A DNA stretch of 64,000 nt from CAG-390 sp045531455 (GTDB lineage Bacteria; Bacillota; Clostridia; Oscillospirales; CAG-272), in assembly GCA_045531455.1 (NCBI GenBank), contig JAZSEA010000075.1, positions 62,001-126,000 of the forward strand. Direction: 5' to 3'. The notes under the pieces are model-generated. The model made no database searches. It was not told where the DNA came from and worked only from the letters and a program-made list of their open reading frames with translations. Of this stretch, positions 52,892 through 61,330 are shown piece after piece (positions within the stretch are counted from its first letter, which is position 1; each line of letters begins with the position of its first letter). A program made the position numbers and the translations under genes.

Positions 52892-53995
52892 ATGAGTAAT
52901 TATCCCGAAATTTTCATGACATATCCGTCCGTTTACGCTGTTGCGGACAGATATATTATCATCGTGCCCGTAAAGGAGCATTGCACAATGTGGGCGAAAG
53001 TCGGAGACCGCGAGTACTTTGACGATTCAAACGGTATCCTCAGAACAGCATCGCTCACTCACAAGGTGGAGGTCCCCGCAGCTGCTTTGAATGAAGCAAA
53101 ATCTTATACTCTATATTTCAGAAAGGTAATCGAAAGAAAGCCTTATTTTTCCGAACTTTCCGATGTAGAGGAGTTTTCTTGCGAATTCAGACCTCTTCCC
53201 GAAGACAACATCAGAATCTTCCATATTGCCGATGCTCATAACAGAGTAGATGGCCCCGTAACTGCCGCAAAGAAAGCAGGAGAACACGACCTTCTCGTTC
53301 TCAACGGTGATATTCCCAATCATTCAGGAGATATCAAATATTTCTCAGCAATTCATTGCATAGCCGGTCAGATCACCGAGGGTAAATACCCCGTAATTTT
53401 CTCCCGTGGCAACCACGACATGCGCGGCATTTACGCTGAAAATATAGCCGATCACACCCCAACCGACAACGGTAAATCATACTATACAGTAAAGCTCGGT
53501 CCGATCTGGGCAGTCCTGCTTGATTGCGGCGAAGATAAGCCCGATGGAAACGCCGAATACGGACATACAATTTGCTGTGCAGATTTCCGTCAGCGTCAGT
53601 CCGAGTTCCTTGAAGCGTTAGTTAACGCTTCAGAAAAAGAGTATCTCGAAGAGCAGGTAAAATACCGCTTGGTAATATCTCACATACCTTTCAGTATGCA
53701 TTTCAATCCTCCCTTTAATATAGAAGAGGACAGATACACCGACTGGTGCAATACAATCAAATCCGAAATCAAGCCCAATCTTATGCTTGCGGGTCATATT
53801 CACAACTGTAAGATCGTTACCCCTGAGGATGATCCGAGACACCCCTGCACGGTTGTTTCGGCCTCCAAGCCCTTTAAGGGATCCGAGAACATAGTTTGCG
53901 GTGCTATTACTTTAAATCAGGGTATCGCAAATGTAAAATTCATCGACTCGGAAGGTGAGATTTCCGGTGAGTATACTTTTTCTGTAGTAGAATAA
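52892..53995 (+). CDS. Calcineurin-like metallophosphoesterase
   Basis: A 367-residue phosphoesterase. The N-terminal 105 residues form a beta-rich domain like the fibronectin/PAP-type domain of purple acid phosphatases. The metal motifs are complete: HIADAHN (about 110), NGDIPNH (about 133), RGNHDMRG (about 172), ISHIPFS (about 265) and AGHIHN (about 301). No signal peptide is seen, so it is cytoplasmic. The substrate is unknown. In contrast with the 7612 gene, all ligands are intact. Confidence 0.9.
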   Translation: MSNYPEIFMTYPSVYAVADRYIIIVPVKEHCTMWAKVGDREYFDDSNGILRTASLTHKVEVPAAALNEAKSYTLYFRKVIERKPYFSELSDVEEFSCEFRPLPEDNIRIFHIADAHNRVDGPVTAAKKAGEHDLLVLNGDIPNHSGDIKYFSAIHCIAGQITEGKYPVIFSRGNHDMRGIYAENIADHTPTDNGKSYYTVKLGPIWAVLLDCGEDKPDGNAEYGHTICCADFRQRQSEFLEALVNASEKEYLEEQVKYRLVISHIPFSMHFNPPFNIEEDRYTDWCNTIKSEIKPNLMLAGHIHNCKIVTPEDDPRHPCTVVSASKPFKGSENIVCGAITLNQGIANVKFIDSEGEISGEYTFSVVE

Positions 53996-54046
53996 TTATT
54001 CGAAATCCATCATATCTTTGATCAAACCCAAAATCGGAGATATGGT

Positions 54047-54433
54047 ATGAAGCTTACACAGCATAGAGAATCGTTTTGCGCATTTGACGGAAAGACTATC
54101 CTTAGGATCAATATTGACTTTCCCTATGATGTTATTGACACTGCATCCTCGTATATCGAAGAGTATTCGAATTGTTGTTTATCTTTTGCCAAGGAAATAC
54201 TATTTGAACATTTCGCAAGAGAATACAATAATTACTTTTCGATATCTAAGAGATTTACTCCTTATCTCTATAGCGTTTCTGTAAGAGAAGACGCTGAAGG
54301 AGATATTATATATCTTTCTATCAGCGCCACGTTAAGCAGAAGCGGACAAACGATATCAGCGTGCAAGAAAAATGTGACAATTTGCAACAACTACATATTA
54401 TTTCATAAGCATAAAAAGCATCCCGCACGTTAG
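54047..54433 (+). CDS. Hypothetical small protein, 128 residues
   Basis: I do not recognise it. It is soluble in appearance, alternating strands and one helix: ILRINIDFPYDVID, CLSFAKEILFEHFAREYNNYF, and IYLSISATLSRSG. This beta-alpha-beta outline is faintly like the C-terminal domain of DUF3298/RsiV proteins, but the likeness is weak. It starts at ATG 54047 after GGAG and lies 51 bases after the phosphoesterase, so it probably shares its promoter. Its stop is inside the terminator hairpin. Confidence 0.7.
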   Translation: MKLTQHRESFCAFDGKTILRINIDFPYDVIDTASSYIEEYSNCCLSFAKEILFEHFAREYNNYFSISKRFTPYLYSVSVREDAEGDIIYLSISATLSRSGQTISACKKNVTICNNYILFHKHKKHPAR

Positions 54434-54445
54434 TGCGGGATGCTT
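54416..54445. terminator. Bidirectional terminator before the CorC genes
   Basis: A perfect 13-bp stem (54416-54428 with 54433-54445) and a 4-base loop. It contains the stop codon of the 128-residue gene and ends 4 bases before the convergent CorC stop. Confidence 0.9.
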
Positions 54446-54449
54446 CATT

Positions 54450-55745
54450 TTATTCTTCTTCCTCGTCTTCGGAAACAATCTCTCCGACTAAAACGTGAAG
54501 TTTAGTTACAAGTATACCGTCTTCCATTTCGGTAACGGTTATGGTAAGATGTTCAAACGTAAAGCTGTCTCCTACGTGAGGATCGGAATCAAGGCTTTCG
54601 ACAGCCCAACCGCCGACTGTGGAGTATTCACATTCAAAGTTCTTCGGATGGAAATCAAGCTCATAGAAGAAGTCTCCGATACTCATTTCGCCGAGGATCT
54701 CATATTCATTTGATGTCTTCTGCGTAAACTCAGATACGATTTCATCAGATTCGTCCCAAATATCACCAACGATCTCCTCAAGGATATCTTCGATGGTTAC
54801 TACACCAAGAGTACCGCCGAATTCATCGATAACGATGGCAAGGTGGATCTGTTTTTCTCTCATCTGCTTGAGAGCAGCAGGAAGCTTGAGCGTCTTGTGC
54901 ATATAGCAAGGTTCAAGAAGCATAGACTCAATGTCAATGGGCTTGCCGTCAACAGCTTCCTTATAATACTGATTGAGATGAAGCACGCCGATAATATCGT
55001 CGATACTGTCACGGTAAACGGGAAGTCTTGAGAATGTTGAGTTTTCGATCGTCTCTTTGATCTCGTCGAAATCATCATCGAGGTCAATGGTAAGCAAATC
55101 GATTCGAGGAGTCATTATCTCCTCAACGGTAGTGTCAGAGAACTCAAGCGACGACTGAAGAAGGTCGCTTTGCTCCTCATCGATTACTCCTTCCTTTTCG
55201 ACGGTATCGATAATGGAAGAAAGCTCATCCTCGGTAAACTCGGGAGCGCCGTCAGAATCCTTACCCCAAAGCTTTCTGAGAAGATTCATAAGAAGCATAA
55301 CAATAAATACTATGGGGTAGAGAATATAAGTAAGTATCTGCATAGGCCATGCTGTAATCTTACAGAGCAAGTTTGCATGCTGCTTTGCTACGATCTTGGG
55401 CACAATCTCTCCACAAATGAGGACGATGATCGTAAGAACAGCGGTATTAACAACGGATGCAATAGCTTCGCCGCCACTGATGTTTGCGAAAAGCTGCATA
55501 AATACTGCGGTACCGCAAGCAGACGCTGCAATATTTACTACGTTGTTGCCTATAAGAATTGTACAAAGGGTATTGGCGAAGTTTTCACTGATCATGTAAG
55601 CAAGCTTTGCCGATTTAGAGCCTTTTTCCTCTGCCTCTCTGCGCAAATGCATATTGTTGGCGGTATTAAAAGCAGCTTCGGTTCCGGAGAAGCAAGCAGA
55701 AAGAACAACCATCACAAAAATTATAACAATATATGCGCCAATCAT
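54450..55745 (-). CDS. CNNM/CBS/CorC-family hemolysin-like protein, copy 1
   Basis: A 431-residue membrane protein of the CorC/HlyC (TlyC) family. An N-terminal CNNM transmembrane domain (about 1-180, with SACFSGTEAAFNTANN near the start) precedes a CBS pair (about 200-330; EEIMTPRIDLLTID, VVTIEDILEEIVGDIWDE). A C-terminal CorC_HlyC domain (about 345-420) has GEMSIGDFFYELDF and TVGGWAVE. Members are linked to magnesium or cobalt efflux, or sodium/magnesium exchange. It overlaps the paralog upstream by 4 bases (ATGA). Confidence 0.92.
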   Translation of the reverse strand: MIGAYIVIIFVMVVLSACFSGTEAAFNTANNMHLRREAEEKGSKSAKLAYMISENFANTLCTILIGNNVVNIAASACGTAVFMQLFANISGGEAIASVVNTAVLTIIVLICGEIVPKIVAKQHANLLCKITAWPMQILTYILYPIVFIVMLLMNLLRKLWGKDSDGAPEFTEDELSSIIDTVEKEGVIDEEQSDLLQSSLEFSDTTVEEIMTPRIDLLTIDLDDDFDEIKETIENSTFSRLPVYRDSIDDIIGVLHLNQYYKEAVDGKPIDIESMLLEPCYMHKTLKLPAALKQMREKQIHLAIVIDEFGGTLGVVTIEDILEEIVGDIWDESDEIVSEFTQKTSNEYEILGEMSIGDFFYELDFHPKNFECEYSTVGGWAVESLDSDPHVGDSFTFEHLTITVTEMEDGILVTKLHVLVGEIVSEDEEEE

Positions 55746-56782
55746 CTCTCCACCTCCGTAACGGTAGCAGAGGCCTCGACTTCATCCTCTTCGTCCCAGA
55801 TCTCGCCAACGAGCTCTTCAAGGAAGTCCTCGATAGTTACAAGTCCCTGGACCTTATTAGTGTCGTCTCGGACAATTGCTATGTATTTTCTGTGATTTCG
55901 CATATTATCAAGAAGATCCTGAATTTCATCGGTAGTTCTGACATAATGCGGTTTGATTAATATGGAACGAATATCGAAGTTCTTGTTAGCCATATACTCG
56001 CGGAGGAACGCTCTCGTAGACACAATACCGACGATGTGGTCGATACTGCCGTTTGTAACGGGCATTCTGGAATACTGACTGTTCTTCAAAACATTGATGA
56101 TCTCTTTATACGAAAGATTTATATCGATAGAATCGATCTTATCACGAGGAGTCATAACATCTGCGGCTGTTTTATCGGGGAATTCAAGAACCGAAAGCAA
56201 CAGATCGGACTGCTCCTCGTCAACAACACCTTGTTCTTCCGCCTTCTCAATAATCTCGATAAGGTCCTCTTCGGTAATAGAAGGAACGTTTTCTGCTTTA
56301 AATAGCTTTGTTATACCGTTTGAAATCAGAGAGAAGAGAAATACGAAGGGTTTCAGAATTGTCATAATGACACGAAGAATTGAGCCGCTGAAAAGTGCCG
56401 TGGTATCAGGTCTGTCGTTGGCAAACGTCTTGGGGATCATTTCTCCGAAAATAAAGACAATTACTGTTGTGACTAATGTTGTAATAGCGGGCAAGCTTTC
56501 GGGATCTGCATCCTTGAGTATTTTAGCCATAATCAAGGTTGCGATCGAAGATGCTCCGATATTTACGATATTGTTTCCAATTAAAATTGCGGTGAGCGCT
56601 TTATTGTGATTGTTTGAAATGTAGATTGCGTTCTTGGCTTTCTTATCGCCATCGTCGGCGCGATTCTTGATTCGGATCTTGTTCATACGGGCAAAGCCGC
56701 TCTCCGAACCCGAGAAGTAAGCGCTGAAGATTACGCAAACTACAAATAAGACTACCAACAATAATAAACTGCCATCGTCCAT
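55742..56782 (-). CDS. CNNM/CBS-family protein, copy 2, without CorC_HlyC domain
   Basis: A 346-residue paralog of the next gene. It has the CNNM domain (FSAYFSGSESGFARMNKIRI near the N-terminus) and a CBS pair (AADVMTPRDKIDSID, GLVTIEDFLEELVGEIWDEE), but it stops there: the C-terminal CorC_HlyC domain is missing. The two may form a heterodimer. The start is ATG 56782; AAGGAG lies 15 bases upstream, an unusually long spacing. A longer frame would start at a TTG that is the promoter -35 box. Confidence 0.88.
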   Translation of the reverse strand: MDDGSLLLLVVLFVVCVIFSAYFSGSESGFARMNKIRIKNRADDGDKKAKNAIYISNNHNKALTAILIGNNIVNIGASSIATLIMAKILKDADPESLPAITTLVTTVIVFIFGEMIPKTFANDRPDTTALFSGSILRVIMTILKPFVFLFSLISNGITKLFKAENVPSITEEDLIEIIEKAEEQGVVDEEQSDLLLSVLEFPDKTAADVMTPRDKIDSIDINLSYKEIINVLKNSQYSRMPVTNGSIDHIVGIVSTRAFLREYMANKNFDIRSILIKPHYVRTTDEIQDLLDNMRNHRKYIAIVRDDTNKVQGLVTIEDFLEELVGEIWDEEDEVEASATVTEVER

Positions 56783-56828
56783 GATGAAATAAAAGATCTC
56801 CTTTTCTTTATTTATTTTATATTTATGT

Positions 56829-56857
56829 ATTATACAATATTTTGCATAGAAAGTCAA
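56829..56857 (-). promoter_or_regulatory. Promoter of the CorC-paralog operon
   Basis: Minus-strand TTGACT (56852-56857), 17 bases, TATAAT (56829-56834), 47 bases before the ATG at 56782. The remaining bases up to 57023 are very A+T-rich, with TATAAT-like boxes at 56985-56990 and 56995-57000 that probably serve the murT-like gene on the plus strand. Confidence 0.82.
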
Positions 56858-57023
56858 TAGATTTCCATTAAAATATCAAATAATTGCTTCTATTTGTCTT
56901 TTTTATTGTTCAATAATTACAGTTCGTCACTAAATCTCTTCCGAATTCGATTTATCTATTGACTTTTTTACTTTTTTGTTGTATTATAATATATTATAAT
57001 ATTTATTGGAACGGTGCCAAACA

Positions 57024-58397
57024 TTGAGAAAAATTCGATTTATTATAGCAATGCTTGCGGGCAAAGCAGCTTTGTTTCTACTAAAACTTTTGAAGCGTAC
57101 AGCTTCGTATACGCCGGGATACGTAGCCCTGAAGATTTATCCCGATTTTCTCGGATCACTCCAAATGCCAAAAAAAGTCATTTGCGTAACCGGAACTAAC
57201 GGAAAAACAACAACGAGCAATCTTCTCGCAGACGTGCTGAGAGATTGCGGATACTCTGTTACAAACAATAGCGCGGGCTCAAACGTACAGGCAGGTGTCG
57301 CTACAGCGCTTCTTGCCGACGCAACTATATCTGGCAAGCCGACAAAGAAAATTGCCGTTCTCGAGGTCGACGAGAGAAGTTCTATCAAAGTATATTCTTA
57401 TATCTCCCCCGATTATCTTGTTTGCAACAATATTATGAGAGATTCTCTCAAGAGAAACGCTCATACCGATTTTATCGTTTATATCATAAATAAGGCTCTT
57501 TCTCCAAACACTCACATCATTCTTAACGCAGACGATCTTATTTGCTGCTCTGTTGCAGAAGCTAATGTCAAAAAGACTTACTTTGGTATGGATGCAAACA
57601 AACCGCTGACATGGGATACGAACGCTCCGCGAGATATTTATTACTGTCCAATCTGCGGCAATAAGCTTGAGCCCGAGTATATCAGATATAATCACATCGG
57701 AAGATTCGAGTGTACGGGATGTGATTTCGCTTCTCCCAAACGTGATTATACCGTTACCGCAATCGACGTAGAACACAGCACATTTACCGTAGAACACAAA
57801 GGACAAGCTCACGATTACAAGCTCGTCAACGATAATATTGTTAACGTATACAACTGTTGCGGTGCAATTGCAGTCCTCTCTGAATTCGGGCTATCTTACG
57901 AACAGATCTCCGGTGCGTTGCAGAAGCAGAAGATCGTTAAATCAAGATTCGATACTCTTACCGCAGGAAAGCTCAATATCACTATGCAGCTCGCCAAAGG
58001 ACAAAATCCGATCGCTTGCGCAAGAGCTTACAGCTACGTTACCGGTTGCCCTGCCGAGAAGAAGTCTCTGCTGATTATGGTCGACGATAAGTCGGACAAC
58101 AACGGCAATTCCGAAAGCGTTTGCTGGATCTATGACTGTGACTACAGCGCGCTAACCAATGACAGCGTCGGAGAGATCATATTCTCGGGACCTCGCTGCA
58201 GAGACCAGAAGCTTCGTGCCTTGATGGCAGGGGTAGATCCTTCAAAAATCAAAACAGCAGACACCTTCACAGGTGGAGTTCATCTTGTCGACACAGAAAA
58301 GTATAATGATATTTTCGTTCTGTATGATCCTTATCTGCTCGCGGAAGCAAACTATACAAAGAACGAGCTCATCCGCAAAGGAGGAGAAAAGGTATGA
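57024..58397 (+). CDS. murT: MurT-like Mur ligase (lipid II isoglutaminyl synthase subunit)
   Basis: With GatD, MurT amidates the D-Glu of lipid II to D-isoglutamine in Gram-positive cell walls. It has 457 residues. The P-loop VTGTNGKTTTSNLLADVL is at about residues 55-72. The inserted Cys4 zinc ribbon CPICGNKLEP and CTGC is near 205-235. The C-terminal DUF1727 domain has ARAYSYVTG and SVCWIYDCDYSAL. The start is TTG 57024, 9 bases after a GGAACGG site; a TTG at 57006 is also in frame. The stop overlaps the GatD-like start by 4 bases. Its partner seems to lack the glutaminase dyad. Confidence 0.9.
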   Translation: MRKIRFIIAMLAGKAALFLLKLLKRTASYTPGYVALKIYPDFLGSLQMPKKVICVTGTNGKTTTSNLLADVLRDCGYSVTNNSAGSNVQAGVATALLADATISGKPTKKIAVLEVDERSSIKVYSYISPDYLVCNNIMRDSLKRNAHTDFIVYIINKALSPNTHIILNADDLICCSVAEANVKKTYFGMDANKPLTWDTNAPRDIYYCPICGNKLEPEYIRYNHIGRFECTGCDFASPKRDYTVTAIDVEHSTFTVEHKGQAHDYKLVNDNIVNVYNCCGAIAVLSEFGLSYEQISGALQKQKIVKSRFDTLTAGKLNITMQLAKGQNPIACARAYSYVTGCPAEKKSLLIMVDDKSDNNGNSESVCWIYDCDYSALTNDSVGEIIFSGPRCRDQKLRALMAGVDPSKIKTADTFTGGVHLVDTEKYNDIFVLYDPYLLAEANYTKNELIRKGGEKV

Positions 58398-59104
58398 TAA
58401 TCGAAGTTCTTTTTGACGAAATTTGTAATCTCTACGGAGATCCGCAAAACGTTATATATCTGCAAAAAACTTTACCCGACGCCAAGATCATACGTACCAC
58501 TCTTGATTCGGAACCCTATTTTCTGAATAACAGACCCGATATTATCATAATGGGTTCTATGAGTGACAGTATGACGTCGAACGTAATAGAAAAACTAAAG
58601 CCTTATATCGATCGCATCAACGAGCTGATTGATGATAACGTAGTTTTCCTTATAACAGGAAACGCTTGCGAAGTGTTCTGCAAAACAATCGAAAACATCA
58701 CTCTCGATACTAAGCTTGAAGGACTCGGCTTGTTCCCGTTCGACGTGAAGATAAATTGGTTTGACAGATATAATGGTAAGGTTCTCGGAAAAGTTGAAAA
58801 TATGACAATAACGGGCTTCAGATCACAGTTTTCTATGATCTACGGTGATGATAATGCGTATCCGTTTGTCACAATAGATCGAGGAATAGGCAAAAACAGG
58901 GAAAGCAAGATTGAAGGCTTCCGTAAAAATAACTTTATCGGTACGCAAATTCTCGGACCGATACTTCCGCTCAATCCGGAATTCTGTGAGTACTTGATCT
59001 CACTTACCGGCGCAACCGCAGAAGCAGCATTCAAAGAAGAAGCTATGGATGCCTATAATCAGAGGATCAAGGAATTCTCCGATCCCAAAATCAAATTTGA
59101 ATAA
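58394..59104 (+). CDS. gatD: GatD-like glutamine amidotransferase partner of MurT, catalytic dyad not seen
   Basis: A 236-residue class-I-glutaminase-like protein. It has the family opening NLYGDPQNVIYLQK and the end segment GPILPLNPEFCEYLI. In canonical GatD the nucleophile is the Cys of the ICGGYQ elbow, and the acid His is in YLHGP. The matching segments here read LITGNACEVF and TQILGP, so the nucleophile position appears to be Gly (with a Cys three residues on) and the His is Leu. The protein may be a non-catalytic or ammonia-using partner of MurT. It is 21 bases before hisS. Confidence 0.82.
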   Translation: MIIEVLFDEICNLYGDPQNVIYLQKTLPDAKIIRTTLDSEPYFLNNRPDIIIMGSMSDSMTSNVIEKLKPYIDRINELIDDNVVFLITGNACEVFCKTIENITLDTKLEGLGLFPFDVKINWFDRYNGKVLGKVENMTITGFRSQFSMIYGDDNAYPFVTIDRGIGKNRESKIEGFRKNNFIGTQILGPILPLNPEFCEYLISLTGATAEAAFKEEAMDAYNQRIKEFSDPKIKFE

Positions 59105-59125
59105 TTTCCAAACGAGGTAAATAAT

Positions 59126-60352
59126 ATGAAACTTATCAAGACCCCCACCAAAGGTATGAACGACTATCTCCCCTCCGAGGTAGCTCTTCGCGAATACGTT
59201 AAGAACGTAATTATTAATTCCTATACCGCTGACGGATTCTGTATGATTGAAACCCCCGCAGTAGAGCACATCGAGAATCTGACAGGAAAGAACGGCGGCG
59301 AAAACGAAAAGCTCATCTTCAAGATCATGAAAAGAGGCGAAAAGCTCGCTAATGCCTCTTCGGAAGACGAGCTTTGTGACAGCGGTCTCAGATACGACCT
59401 GACTGTTCCGCTTTCGCGCTATTATGCCAACAACTCCGCAAAGCTTCCTTCCCCTTTTCTTGCAATGCAGATCGGTAACGTATGGCGAGCAGACCGCCCC
59501 CAGAAGGGAAGATACCGCCAGTTCACTCAGTGTGACATAGACATTCTCGGCGATGCAACGCAGACCGCAGAGATCACCCTCATTTCTTCAACTGCAGGTG
59601 TTCTCCGTAAGCTCGGATTTGACAATTTCACTATCCGAATTAACGACAGAAGAATGCTCAAGCTTTGCGCCGAGGCGTGTGGATTCGCACCTAAAGATCA
59701 CGATAAGGTGTTTATTATCCTCGACAAAATGGATAAGATCGGTCTTGAAGGCGTCAAGAACGAACTCCTTAACGAAGGATATGCTGAAGAGAACGTTACC
59801 AAGTATATTGCGCTCTATGAAGGCTGTGACACTGTAGCCGTTGAAGATTTCGCATCTACTCTCGGTGAACAGGGCAAGCAGATCGCTTCTGATATCGCGA
59901 CTATTATGAGATGCGCTTCTGCCGCTACCGTTGGAGGCTGCAAACTTGCATTTGACCCCACGCTTGTAAGAGGTATGTCATATTATACCGGTACCATCTT
60001 CGAGATCAGAATGGACGGGTACGGATACTCTGTCGGAGGCGGCGGAAGATACGATGAAATGCTCGGCAAATTTATGGGTCAGAAGGTACCCGCTTGCGGA
60101 TTCTCTCTTGGATTCGAGAGAATCGTTTCTGCGCTCGCAGATTCGGGCTTTGTACCTCCCGCAGCAAGCAGATCGGTTGCATTCCTTGCATCCAAAAAGA
60201 TGGATGAGGAAGCAATGCTTAAGATGTATTCGGATGCTGCCGCACTTCGCGCAGAAGGAGTCAGAGTTCTCGTTACCGCGAGAATGAAGAATGTATACTT
60301 CCAGAAGACCAAGCTTGAAGAGGAAGGATATACCGAGTTCATCGAATATTGA
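59126..60352 (+). CDS. hisS: Histidyl-tRNA synthetase, short C-terminal domain
   Basis: Charges tRNA-His with histidine. A 408-residue class II synthetase. TKGMNDYLPSE is near the start, YDLTVPLSRYYA (about 92-103) follows, motif 2 is RADRPQKGRYRQFTQCD (about 122-138), the histidine loop LVRGMSYYTGTIFE is near 281-294, and motif 3 is GFSLGFERIV. The anticodon-binding domain starts normally but ends at YTEFIEY, without the last strands usual in HisS. The next gene starts 16 bases later, so there is no room for a lost tail. No T-box leader is visible. Confidence 0.92.
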   Translation: MKLIKTPTKGMNDYLPSEVALREYVKNVIINSYTADGFCMIETPAVEHIENLTGKNGGENEKLIFKIMKRGEKLANASSEDELCDSGLRYDLTVPLSRYYANNSAKLPSPFLAMQIGNVWRADRPQKGRYRQFTQCDIDILGDATQTAEITLISSTAGVLRKLGFDNFTIRINDRRMLKLCAEACGFAPKDHDKVFIILDKMDKIGLEGVKNELLNEGYAEENVTKYIALYEGCDTVAVEDFASTLGEQGKQIASDIATIMRCASAATVGGCKLAFDPTLVRGMSYYTGTIFEIRMDGYGYSVGGGGRYDEMLGKFMGQKVPACGFSLGFERIVSALADSGFVPPAASRSVAFLASKKMDEEAMLKMYSDAAALRAEGVRVLVTARMKNVYFQKTKLEEEGYTEFIEY

Positions 60353-60368
60353 TCGGAGGGCATTTTAA

Positions 60369-61301
60369 ATGTATATCGTTGATTCGCATTGCGACAGTAT
60401 AGCTTACGTAGACTCCGGCAAATATCCGCTCGTGAATCCTCATAATTTCAGCCAAAAATACAATCAATTGCAGTTTGTTGCAATGTTCTGTATGGCAAAA
60501 GACGGTGTTTTGGAAGAAGCCTACAAGAAAACTGTTCGCTATATTGGACACTTTGCCATTGCTATGCAAAAAGAATCCGATAAGATCATTCAAGTTAAGA
60601 CTTATAATGATATCGAAACCGCTTTTTCAACGGGTAAGCATGCGGCAATACTTGCCATCGAAGGCGGATCCGGAATCAAAGGCTCGCCTGACGTACTCGA
60701 AGATTTCTACAAGATCGGCGTCCGTGTTATGGGGCTTGCGTGGCTCACAAACGAACTTGCCAAAAGCAACAGAATCACAGACGGGGAAGAGGATACAGGG
60801 CTTACAGACCTTGGAAAAGCAATAGTCGAAAAAGGTAACTCTCTAGGTATGATCTTCGACGTATCTCATCTTTCGGATAAGAGTTTTTGGGATCTTACAG
60901 AAATTTCGAAGAAGCCGATCATTGCTTCTCACTCGAATTTCAGAACTCTTTGTCCTCACAGCAGAAATCTTACCGATGATATGGCAAGGTTTATTGTCGA
61001 GCACGACGGTATGATCGGTCTGAATATGTATCCCGAATTCGTTGACAAAGACCCCAAGAAGCAGTCCGTAGACAGGTTCTTTGACCATCTTGATTATTGT
61101 ATCGACAATTTTGGCTCGGATAACATAGGTTTTGGCGGTGATATTGACGGCACAAGCGGAATGTATCCCTCTCCAATAACCGAAGAAAGATCGATTCACG
61201 ATCAGTTTATTGAAGCAATGTTCAAGCGCGGTTATTCCACCACAATGATAGAAAAATTCGTTGGTGGTAACTATCTCAACTACTTAAGAAAATACTTGTA
61301 A
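60369..61301 (+). CDS. M19-family membrane dipeptidase-like enzyme
   Basis: A 310-residue zinc dipeptidase of family M19 (renal dipeptidase type). Metal ligands are visible: DSHCDS (His6 and Asp8), IEGGSGIKGSP with the bridging Glu near 97, FDVSHLSDKS (about 162), and ASHSNFRTLCPHSRNLTD (about 183-200). The end has IGFGGDIDGTSG. It lacks a signal peptide, so it is cytoplasmic. Family members hydrolyse dipeptides, including D-amino-acid types. GGAGGG precedes the ATG. It is the last gene of the murT-gatD-hisS run. Confidence 0.92.
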   Translation: MYIVDSHCDSIAYVDSGKYPLVNPHNFSQKYNQLQFVAMFCMAKDGVLEEAYKKTVRYIGHFAIAMQKESDKIIQVKTYNDIETAFSTGKHAAILAIEGGSGIKGSPDVLEDFYKIGVRVMGLAWLTNELAKSNRITDGEEDTGLTDLGKAIVEKGNSLGMIFDVSHLSDKSFWDLTEISKKPIIASHSNFRTLCPHSRNLTDDMARFIVEHDGMIGLNMYPEFVDKDPKKQSVDRFFDHLDYCIDNFGSDNIGFGGDIDGTSGMYPSPITEERSIHDQFIEAMFKRGYSTTMIEKFVGGNYLNYLRKYL

Positions 61302-61305
61302 GCAT

Positions 61306-61330
61306 AAAAGCTGCCATTACGGCAGCTTTT
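61306..61330. terminator. Bidirectional terminator between the M19 and acetyltransferase genes
   Basis: A perfect 10-bp stem (61306-61315 with 61321-61330) and a 5-base loop. It begins 5 bases after the plus-strand stop and covers the stop codon of the convergent gene. Confidence 0.88.

Noticed and set aside
59105..59125. T-box leader before hisS
   Set aside because: Only 21 bases separate hisS from the GatD-like gene, so no tRNA-sensing leader can fit there; none was seen further upstream.
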